The position numbers and the translations under genes are program-made. Shown piece by piece: positions 55,526-64,000 of a stretch of DNA of 64,000 nucleotides. This stretch comes from Nectonema munidae (Eukaryota; Nematomorpha; Nectonematoida; Nectonematidae). Each line of letters starts with the position of its first letter. Position 1 is the stretch's first letter. The notes beneath the pieces are model-generated. The model saw nothing but the letters and a program-made list of their open reading frames with translations. It had not been told where the DNA came from and did no database searches. The stretch covers positions 725,001 through 789,000 of the forward strand of contig JAUIRK010001035.1 in the NCBI GenBank assembly GCA_030549495.1. The letters run 5' to 3'.

Positions 55526-57311
55526 ACTTTTTTCCGGGGGATTTTTCTCCTAACTCTTTAAAATCATCTGATAAATGATCTAGTCAGGAACAAACGACAA
55601 TACATTTTATCATTATGTTTATTTCTATATTCGTTTCGTACTCTTTTTGCAAACCTAATTCTCTTACTCTCCTCAAAACAGACTAGTATGATATTCTTTA
55701 TGAATAAACATATTACATGTGTGTGTGGTGAAGAAATAAAACACAAAACCTTAGTTACTGGCGTACGTTTTGGCTCAAGTAACGGCCTTGAACTTGACAC
55801 TCACAGGTTTCATTAAATAAAACGTACTAAAAAAGATCGAAATCGTCTTCGTTATTTTTCGTAATTTAGTTTTTTTCGAAGGTAATTTCGAATCGTATTT
55901 TTTTTTACAAAAAAGTTATCGTAGCGTAATTTCGAAACGTAACGTACCGTATGCCACCCATCACTCATGGCATGCTAGTATTAAAAAATCACATCTGCAT
56001 AAACTTGTTTACATTTTAAAGCAGGAATAGAATTATGCATCTATAGTAATCTTGTTTGAATTATACATTTTCCTTATCAGCCAGTTTGCATAGTTGTCTA
56101 CGAGGACTTTTATTCATCTAATCTGTTACTTTAAGTATATTGATTGTTTAATGATTCGAACAAAGATAATAATTGAATGGAGGAATTGAGATGTAAGCCG
56201 AACGTATCTCAGAGAAATCAGAATTTTATCAGTCAATCTTTTGAATTGAAATAAACAATGGAGACGTGAATTGTCACATGATAAAAGTAAGATCAAAACT
56301 TTTCCAAGTCCATCTCTTTTCCTATCGCTTTACCATTTGACAAGAACAAACTCAGAGGTACATTTTGCATTTGAATCACCATAGTTTCCTTAGTACTGCT
56401 AGTCTCATCATTTTTTGATGAAACACATGCACGGATGTGGCATGAGGTGTGATAAGAGACTTTGTTGAATGCAATTAACCATGTCAAGTATTTCGTTGTA
56501 TACTATTTTTACTTTGAATCACATTGCTTGCAATCTATATGAACGTGTTGTGAAAAAGCCTCAAATGATTGCTATAAGTCAGATTATAGTGGTCAGAAAC
56601 TTATATATCATATGTTAAAAATTTACGAGTATTAGAAGTATTTTACATTTGCTAACATAAAACGCTTTTCAGCTGAGTGTGGTTATAATGTGTAGAATAT
56701 AGGTTTTTATTAAAAATATATAGGTTGTCTCAAAAAATTTGCTAAACTTATATTCATATATGTTAGATTAAAAAATAAATTCATAGTTAGTTTATCATTT
56801 TAGTCCACGCCTTGTACCCATTGAAAAAGGCAGAAAAATTCAATAAAATTAAAGAATGAACTTTTTTATTTTATTTTAAAATTAGTTTGTAAAGGAGCAA
56901 AACTCAGTTTATGAGTAGAAAATTTCTAAAAAAAAATTAAGATTAATTCATTTTATTAATCGTATTGTTTTGCCTTAGATAAAAAGGTTATAGACAAAAA
57001 TTTGAAAATCTTTTTGAAGACAATGCAAGAAAGACACTAAACTACAAATACAAACAAATAGAACATTTTAGTAAATTAGGCTGAGGAAAATATATTAAAC
57101 TTTTTGCTTTCAAAACAAAGTAGAAATGTTTAAAATTCATGTAATCTTTCAATGCCTATCCTAAATTAACATTCACAAATGACCTTGAAATATGGTACAT
57201 TCATCACACCTTTTGGATATTTATAATATTTGGAACAGAAAAGTTGATGTTAGATAATTATAAATGTTTAAATTCAAAGTCGCAAAATTATATATCAGTG
57301 GTGTCGCTTAA
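55526..57311. other. AT-rich stretch; one unexplained minus-strand frame
   Basis: The minus-strand frame 56487-56293 (TMVIQMQNVPLSLFLSNGKA, GKEMDLEKF, stop) has gene-like composition and could be a terminal exon, but no family is recognised. At 55850-55960 a block rich in tcgaaattacg/cgtaacg precedes catcactcatgg, resembling a hAT-type end. Confidence 0.3.
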
Positions 57312-57461
57312 CCCATTTACGACCAATGTTCCTATTTTGGAACATAAGTAATTTCATCTTCATCTGCTTTTTTCAATGACTTTGAATATAAATCGTCTGC
57401 GTTTTTTAGATATCGTCTGCGTTTTTTTAGATATCGTCTGCCTTGCTTGGTCTTAAATGGG
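57312..57461. mobile_element. piggyBac-type MITE (150 bp) flanked by TTAA
   Basis: TTAA lies on both sides (57308-57311 and 57462-57465), with inverted ends cccatttacgaccaa and ttggtcttaaatggg (13 of 15 match). A TTAA duplication plus ends starting CCC are diagnostic of piggyBac-mobilised elements. Inside, gtctgcgttttttagatatc repeats two to three times. A related sequence lies at 62271-62398. Confidence 0.85.
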
Positions 57462-57710
57462 TTAAATGTTAAAACAATTATGGCGTTGCAGTCTCAAAAT
57501 TACAAATAGGTGAGGTGAGAGTCAGAGTCGAAAAATGATAAATAAGTGTGATCGGAGTCGTCAAATATTTTTTCAAGTCCACAACTCTGTTTACCTGCCT
57601 TCCTCTTATTAGAAAAGTAAATGCAGTTATGAATTCTCTTAATGTATTGAAGAGGGGTGGGGGACATTTTATGTTTATATTTTATTTTAATTCTGGTTAA
57701 TATGATTTAG

Positions 57711-58869
57711 CAAAATCAAAAGAATGCGAGAAGAATAAGCTTCGCAGATAAAGTTGCCATTTTGTAAGTGATATATGCTTATCTTATCCTCTATCTATTT
57801 AACGCTTTTTTTTTATACTTTAGTGAGTTTGCAAGGGATAGTTCTGAATCTCTCGAAGGCCATCCTATGAAAAATAATCCAGGTTTACTATTTAAATCAA
57901 CTCTTATAATTTATATTTAAATAATTTTAAGTAATAAGTCAATTTTGAAAGATACCAACATTTAAAAAAAGTGTAACAAAAGGGCGTTACGGGGTATAGT
58001 AGTGCAGCTTCACTGTGAATCGCTTCTTTGCACCTTCTGCTTTTGAGTAAGCACGATGTCAATAAGCTCATGCCGCGTATTTTTTTGATGGTTTCACTTT
58101 TAGCCCAAATGGCACATTAGTTCTCTAAAAAATAAAAATCGGCTGCTTTGAGTTTATAAAAACTCCTTGAAGAAACTAAGTATACCATCCGGCCTATCTA
58201 TATTTGCATCGATATCAATTTCACGCGTCGTTTCTTTTTGTTGCATAATTCTTTATTATCGCCTGTTTTTTCTTTTTTTTTAAGGCGTATTATCCGAAAA
58301 GTCAAAGAATACAGAGTAAGGGCATCTTTTTTGGCTTTATTTAATTAGCTTGTCTTTCATTCTTAGATGTGACGGTGCAGATGCCTCGCTTTTTAATATC
58401 ACTGATTTTCTGGTTGATGCCGTTTCAACTGATCACAAAAAGGCTCTCCACGAAGAGGATGACATGGCAAAAGAAAAGGAAGTCAACAATGAGAGTAATG
58501 CTTCTTCATTGCTCAATATGTCACCTGATTTACTCGGTGATTCTCACTTTCTTTTGGAGGAATCCTTCCTGATTCATCCATTAGTTCCTGTGTTGAACAC
58601 GACGGCACACATGTCGATGGATGTGAGCAATTTTGAAGCAATCAGTAATGAGTGCAAACAGTTGTTGCCTGCTATCGATGCAGCCCACAGTCCAAAATTT
58701 TCTCCATTAAAAACTGCCCTAAATAAAACATATGTTGTGGAGGAAAAGCACGAAATGACGTTGGCTTTTTCTCCTCTCAGCCAGTCCTTTTACTTAGACG
58801 AGAATAGTCACCATAAAGAAAGTGGGCATCCCAATGTGAAAGCATCACAGCAAGATATCTTCATTAAAG
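57711..58869 (+). CDS. KNL1: KNL1/Spc105-like kinetochore scaffold, four exons (partial gene)
   Basis: Four exons chain with consistent phases and GT-AG sites: 57711-57763 (tttag|CAA ... TT|gtaagt), 57824-57882, 58285-58315 and 58367-58869 (tcttag|A ... AAAG|gtattc). Exon 1 gives QNQKNARRISFADKVAIF, very close to the RRVSFAD...F protein-phosphatase-1 docking motif near the N-terminus of KNL1. The long acidic exon 4 contains MDVS (in HMSMDVSNF) and LNKTYVVEEKHEMTLAF, resembling MELT-type Bub3/Bub1 docking repeats with their upstream KT-hydrophobic motif. KNL1 joins microtubule binding, PP1 and checkpoint proteins at the kinetochore (established knowledge). The true start exon upstream and the C-terminal RWD region are not in view. 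KNL1 evolves fast, so the call rests on short motifs. A different protein with an RVSF motif is the alternative. Confidence 0.6.
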
Positions 58870-59639
58870 GTATTCTTCCTATTTATCTTGCTACATTTTG
58901 GTTATAAATGAGTCTTTTTTTTTGAGTAGTAAAAAGGTACAATGTTAGAGGCATCTCGATGGTCATTATAACATTCATGCAAATTATTTAGATTGAGAAA
59001 GATTTTTATTCTTTCATTTATTTTTGATATTTAAAAAAAATAAATATAGAATATCTTTTTATTGATACTTTAAATTTAATGCATCCGAATAATATGATAC
59101 AAAACAATGAAACAACTGTCTTCATTACAATTTATTCACTGAAATCAACTAAAATTTAACTGAGTTTTGTATATTCAAATGTCATGATATAAAATGAAGG
59201 AGGTATGCTATTGCTAAGATTAAACGAAGATGTGATATATTTCTGATATTAAAAAAAAGTATGAATTTTGAGAAGGTTCATATTTTAAATAGCATCCTTT
59301 GTTTAAAATTTTTTTATATTTTTATTTTTAATAACAATTTATTGAATAAAACAGACCAATTTTTTAACGTCATTCGATTTTGTAAATAGTGTTCGTGAAA
59401 CTGTCATATAAAAAACTCAAACTTAGTGAGTGTGACCCAGTGTCGAAAGAATGAAAATCATCTACTTTATATCTTCTAAAATATCAAGAGGTTGGACACA
59501 AGTAAGTCAAGCCCTTAGAATTTTTATCCACTATCTACCCAACCATCAATTTATAAAGACGTGAAATAACCACTCATATTTTTTAGTCACTATAACACAA
59601 TTCATACCGACATTAATTTTTGTTTATAATTTGATGTGA

Positions 59640-61210
59640 AACCTGCTTAAGCGAGCCAGTCTCGAGACCAAATTTAAGTTCGTTTAAACAGGAAACAAAA
59701 AATTAAAAATTTTTTTATTTAACATTGAAATAATCACTAATAAACAATTGTTTTAGTCTTTTTATGCCCATCGTAGATGTTATATTTTCCAAATCAATAA
59801 CTTTGCTTAGATATGAGGCATTTCCATGGTGAGAAGCGAATCTTTTTAGTTCTTCGAGATAAGTTAATGCTTTGAGCACTGAACAAGATTCTGGTTCATT
59901 GTATACATTATCCATATCATTATTCTCAGAGTCTTTGCTATCACTTGAGTTGACATTTTCAGAATCGAGTAGTTCCTGAGCAGGTAAATCCCAATGTACT
60001 AACTCATTGTTAGTCGCCAGCTCTTTATCGATTTCATCAAGTTATCATACTCTTGACTAAACAAGTTTTTCGAAAGTGGAAGTATTGAAGTTGATACATC
60101 CTTTAAATTTTCATTTTCTTCGTCCCTTTCGCATATTACCTGATTGTTTTCTTCTGAGTTAAAACCACAATGAGCAAAACATTTCTGAATTGTCAAACGT
60201 TCAACTTCGTCCCATGAGTTACTTAACCAATATATTGCTTGAAGAAGAGTAATTTTATTAAGAACTTCCTGTCTTGTGATGGTTTCATCAATTTGCAATT
60301 GATTTAAAATATATGTGAGTTGTTTTTTTCAGTATTTCAATTTAACAGCCTGAATGACCCCTTGATCCATTGGTTGGCATACATGTGTTGTGTTTGCAGG
60401 TACAAAAATTAATTTTATGTTTTCAAGGTGAAGATGAAAATGAGAAGACGCGTTATCTAAAAAAGCAAAATTTTTCGTTTTTGGGCTTGCATGCTTTTGT
60501 TTAAATTTTTTAACTAAATCGTAAAGAAATCACCAGTCATTCAAGCTTTCGAATTATTCAAGTAGGTGACAGGCAAATTTTCAACTTTTATAGCTTTGAA
60601 ACAACGAGGTTTTTTGTTCTTCCCAATCACGACAGGCTTGAGTTTTTCTCCTGTCATAGAAGAACATAATAGAATTGTTGCTCGTACTTTTGAACTCTTA
60701 ATACCATTTTAAACTTGATATGTTTTTCTTGACGTATTGCTTCGATAAAATAGCCCTGTTTTATCCATATTAAATATATTCTCAGGTTTATAATATTTGC
60801 AAATTTCATGTAAGCTTTCTCTCCAGTTTTTAATAACACTTAAATCTACTTGGTTCTGCTCTCCACTGACTGTATGAAGCACAATACTGTTTCTTTTTAA
60901 AAAACTTTGCAACCATCCATTAGAAGCGTGAAATGTCGTTATTTTTAAATCATTGGCATAGCGTGAAGCCTGGGCTTGTATTAAAGGACCATTGACAAGT
61001 ACCTTTCTTGAGGTTACATCCTTAAACCATTCAAACGTTAAATAGTTTATTTCCTCATTAACTGTTTTTCGACCTTTGCGTTTTCGCGTTGAAGAAGCAT
61101 TTCCTTCATATTCCTGTAAAATTTCACTTTTTTTAAGAATAATTCTTTGCACCTGATCTTTGCACACACCAAACTTTTCTCCTACTAAGCGAGAGCTTTT
61201 TAGTCTTCAT
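59640..61210 (-). pseudogene. Tigger/jerky-type transposase (pogo superfamily), broken
   Basis: N to C on the minus strand: an HTH region (SSRLVGEKFGVCKDQVQRII), a CENP-B-type DNA-binding domain (FKDVTSRKVLVNGPLIQAQA, ITTFHASNGWLQSFLKRN), then a DDE domain with all three Asp present: IFNMDKTGLFYR, LLFLDNASSHFHLHLENIKL and HVCQPMDQGVIQAVKLKY. The C-terminus runs to 59715. In-frame stops follow TYQV (about 60710) and occur in KA*MTG, FTI*LKN and LKY*KK (60535-60330), plus a frame change near 60020, so about five breaks. The N-terminal start is lost. An end-like phrase aacctgcttaagcgagcc lies at about 59640, but no matching inverted end was found. It is inserted antisense within the KNL1-like intron. 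Confidence 0.88.
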
Positions 61211-62270
61211 TTTTAACTATTTTTAACTAAAAAAAACTTAAAACGTACCAACATATCCTTAATTTTGAATAGAGATTCAGTTACAAAAAAGGCTGTAAAT
61301 TAGCTAATTCAAACCAATAATTATTTTTTACAGAATTATTACATAAGTAAAGTTGAATCTTATGTTTAAAAACTTTAATTTATCATTTACACATCAATAA
61401 GAGTAGAATAAATTGACTATGATATTTAGTCTTAATAAAGATGAAAAAGTTAAGAAACGACTCATCTGTTTCAAAAATGTATTTTAATTAGTTTTTAACA
61501 ATAAATACCCCAAAAAAATATTTAGAGCTTTTAATTCTCTACACCAAAATTATTGTGACTTTTAAAAAAGAATTAAAGAAAGGCAACAGTTTTTTAATGC
61601 CAATAATAATTTTTAGAGAACCAATAAATTTACTATCTTTTAAATACAAATTTGATTAAACATATCTATTACAAAAAACACCTACGCCCTACAAGCAAAC
61701 TAATTACTCTCACACTTCTGCCCCATCTTATGCGAAAAGTTCCTTACATAGAAATATAGCAATGCTCTCTTGATACAAAATAAAGATTGGGACAAAACTA
61801 ACAAAATGAAAGGAAAAATAACTTCATTCGCATACTCACAAAATACAAGCCTATCACTGTCACATGTACAAGCCTATCACTGACACATTTCCTGTCTAAT
61901 CTATACATTCTTCATTGTAGTCACGGATGAGATAAAGAACAAGGAAGTAGCTAATACATGTATGTAATAACATGAAATTATAGTGATGTAACTACATAAT
62001 TATATTAAGGGCCATAAAATTGTCTATATAATTAAGTATGGAAATGTAGTGATGTGACTATATTTTACGCGGGAAAGTTTCCATTTGTCAAAAGAGATAA
62101 AATGAAATTTACCTTGATATTTTGTAATTGAGGTGGCGCTCTTAACTAAAAAATGTCTTGGCGCTTGACTGCGTTAGACAGGTGGCACTCTTACAGAACT
62201 AACTTTAAAGAAAAATATACAAAAAAAAATCGGTAAATACAAAAGGTGACGTCCTTATAAGGGTGGCGCT
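61211..62270. other. AT-rich intronic stretch, nothing coding
   Basis: A short direct repeat tacaagcctatcact occurs at about 61849 and 61866. The phrase ggtggcgctcttaac (about 62131) returns as ggtggcactcttaca (about 62181) and ggtggcgctttaac (about 62262). Confidence 0.45.
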
Positions 62271-62398
62271 TTAACGCGTTAACGGCGAGAATAATCAGAC
62301 GATATCTAATGTAAAGCAGAAGGTTTGTATTAAAGAGCATTGATAAACGCAGACGATTCACATTTTTGTAAAGTCGACTGTGGTCTATAACCGCTTAA
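62271..62398. mobile_element. TTAA-flanked repeat related to the 57.3 kb piggyBac MITE
   Basis: It starts at ttaacgcgttaacgg and ends accgcttaa. The interior cagacgatatctaatg ... aaacgcagacgatt is the reverse complement of the agatatcgtctgcgtttttt core of the 57312-57461 element. The family is thus present twice, in opposite orientation, with this copy more diverged. Confidence 0.5.
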
Positions 62399-63290
62399 AC
62401 AGCTGTATATGAGGGAGACGACTTCGTTTACTTTTTATAAGAAAATTTGCTCTATGTTTTATTTTGATATGAATAAATCAGATTTGTGTGTAAAAATTAT
62501 GTTTTTTGCATAAGGGTTACTACAATTAAATATTTAATAATCTTTTTGCGGGGTATTAAATTTGAAGGTTTAAATTTTCATGAGGCATTATAACGAATTA
62601 TATTCACTAATTTCTTTGTAAGTATTAAATCGATGTTAGAGAAGTCGAAATTAGTGTTTTTAGATATTTTGTTATCATCAAGAACTTAAAGTTGTTTTGT
62701 AAAATATGAGGAGTTTTAACTTTTTCTTGTAAGCACTGAATTTAGAAGAATATAGACAAGAAGTTTTTGTTTGACCCAAAATCCTTTTTTTTTAAATCTA
62801 TTTTATGAGTCTTAAAAATTTTGACAAGTTAAAATACTGAATATAGAAGAGTATAGAACAACGTTTAAAAGCAAAACAATATTTTTAACTAGTCTAAAAA
62901 ACTCTTGGAAAATGCTTTGTTAAGTTTAGGGGTCAATTTTCAGTTTTACTTGGAAGTCTACAAAATATTATCTAGGTACGTAAAAGAAACTTATCAACAA
63001 CTTTCAAGGGACAATTTAACTTTTGAGTAAAACAAATTAAACCGCGTATTATTTACACGCCTCTTCTTGGACCAAACTTTGCATGATAAGTTTGAAATTT
63101 TCATAAAATAACGACATGCCTATAAAAATCTCTATTGATAGAGCTCTATGATGATACACGCTTCGAATGATTTATCTTCTCAAATTAAAAGAAAATTTTG
63201 CATGAAAAAAGTTCCTAATGTGATTTCAAGAGGGCGCACTTTTTTTTAGTTATCATATCAGTAATGGAGTCAAAAAATTTTTTCTAAAAA

Positions 63291-63395
63291 AGTAAACAAA
63301 AATAGCAAAGTTGGAAACAAATTTATTTAAATAAAATGAATTTTCTATTCCACGAGTCTTCATCAAGTGGAAGTACTAAGTGTAGAATAATCGAA
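63291..63395. repeat. half-copy of the foldback element
   Basis: agtaaacaaaaatagcaaag, then acaaatttatttaaataaaa, tgaattttct and cacgagtcttcatcaagtgg match one arm of the palindrome at 46572-46778. The opposite arm is absent. Confidence 0.7.
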
Positions 63396-63455
63396 ATTGT
63401 ACATTTTTTTCCTAACATGTATATATTTACTTTTACGTCTAAATATATATTTTAG

Positions 63456-63586
63456 ATACTATAGCAATTCCAAAAATTGTTTCATACTGCCCTATAAAAT
63501 ACAAGCTTGATCAAGATTGCAGCATTGAGTTGCTTTGCAAGCGCTTTTCTCTAATACCAAAAAATGATACCCATTCTCCTTTTAAC
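63456..63586 (+). CDS. probable further exon of the KNL1-like gene
   Basis: Following ttttag, an open 131-bp segment reads TIAIPKIVSYCPIKYKLDQD then CSIELLCKRFSLIPKNDTHS and PFN, ending at AAC|gtaatt. The acceptor phase (two bases, AT) completes the codon opened by the G at the end of the exon at 58869, and base composition is more gene-like than in the surroundings. No domain is recognised; the assignment to the same gene rests on phase, strand and order only. Confidence 0.4.
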
Positions 63587-63949
63587 GTAATTTTTTTCTT
63601 CACTAAACTTTACTGTGTTAATGTATTGCAGCCCTTTATTTTGACCATATGTTCGTTGTGAGGGTAGAAAACACAGACCTACGTCTATTTACAACCATGA
63701 TGTATAGAAAGTAGTGATGTGACCATTTTTGCGAATCGGGAATAAAGGAATCGTGCTTTTTTCAAGTATTGAAATTGAATCGAAAAAATATACCACTCTT
63801 TTTGATTCCTCGAAATGGTTAAGGGCCCCCTCTGAAAGGTTGGATAACTATGTCTGGAATTTAAATTCTAAAATGTTTCAACCTTCTAACTTTTGCCCAA
63901 CGTTTCCTATTACATATAATTTTTTTCCAATTTTTATGCTTAAAGGTAA
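63587..63949. other. AT-rich stretch with a gaatcggaat-type repeat end
   Basis: At 63713-63790 (agtgatgtgaccatttttgc, gaatcgggaataaaggaatc) it resembles the ends of hAT-like repeats also hinted at 31.4, 32.5 and 38.5 kb. No gene. Confidence 0.35.
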
Positions 63950-64000
63950 GGGTACCTGGGGTGTTTTTATCGAGAAGGCGCAATTGCGCCTCTTGTATTG
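63950..64000. repeat. dispersed repeat with palindromic core, copy 2 (cut by window end)
   Basis: Matches 7927-7980. Here the core aggcgcaattgcgcct is a perfect 16-bp palindrome. Confidence 0.75.

Larger units (their letters stand above)
58870..63455 (+). other. intron of the KNL1-like gene with transposons
   Basis: The donor AAAG|gtattc at 58870 and a candidate acceptor ttttag| at 63455 agree in phase (phase 1: G plus AT makes Asp). The stretch holds a Tigger-type transposon on the opposite strand, a TTAA-flanked repeat and half of a foldback element. The intron is inferred and depends on the fifth exon being real. Confidence 0.45.

Noticed and set aside
58369-58572. 67-codon frame overlapping the KNL1-like exon
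   Set aside because: Alternative frame of the same exon; the splice phase supports the other frame.
1-64000. CRISPR arrays, bacterial operons, rRNA genes, LTR retroelements
   Set aside because: None seen. Repeats here are transposon ends, minisatellites or low-complexity runs, and no paired LTRs or gag-pol blocks were recognised.

Overview
This window reads as a slice of an AT-rich, transposon-packed animal genome. The host genes are animal genes (VPS11, RNF11, a KNL1-like kinetochore gene), there is spliceosomal intron structure, and there are many different DNA transposons and LINE relics. The combination (Merlin, pogo/Tigger, piggyBac, MULE, several hAT lineages, Jockey/CR1-like LINEs, roughly 70% A+T) fits an arthropod. 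A copepod such as a sea louse is my best guess, but that is inference, not something the sequence proves.

Host genes. (1) RNF11 on the minus strand: the RING-H2 terminal exon (14877-15084) and the preceding exon (22060-22223) are separated by a ~7 kb intron full of transposon debris. The exon phases fit exactly. The first exon (myristoylation and PPxY region) was not found. (2) VPS11 on the minus strand: an intact, intronless 1101-codon gene (34118-37423), the clearest functional gene here. (3) A KNL1/Spc105-like gene on the plus strand: four consecutive phase-compatible exons (57711-58869) and probably a fifth (63456-63586) after a ~4.6 kb intron. They carry an RRISF PP1-docking motif and MELT-like motifs. 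The gene continues beyond the right edge.

Mobile elements by region. 0-10 kb: a MULE-type element with 285-bp inverted arms, a small SINE with target-site duplication, two successive LINE reverse-transcriptase fragments, a nearly whole pogo element (TA duplication, 28-bp inverted ends), a Merlin transposase relic and a decayed piggyBac gene. 10-34 kb: a degenerate tandem array, a hAT MITE with perfect 8-bp duplication, LINE and hAT fragments, a tRNA-derived SINE, a minisatellite, and copy A of an unnamed 'FIDSS/GERF' gene family. A LINE 3' end at 29-31 kb is split by a hAT element. 38-50 kb: a long LINE (ORF1 zinc knuckles, endonuclease, RT) itself split by a GC-edged MITE, a foldback element with a second half-copy at 63.3 kb, and a 129-bp element with perfect 25-bp inverted ends. 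50-64 kb: a second 8-bp-duplication MITE, copy B of the unnamed family, a MULE C-terminus, a TTAA-flanked piggyBac MITE with a relative at 62.3 kb, and a Tigger/jerky transposon inside the KNL1-like intron.

Most open frames outside the three host genes are relics of these elements or chance frames. The most interesting unexplained item is the unnamed family present twice (18.7-19.9 and 52.5-54.0 kb): a metazoan gene family, from memory widespread and repetitive, whose conserved acidic positions could be the active site of an undescribed transposase.
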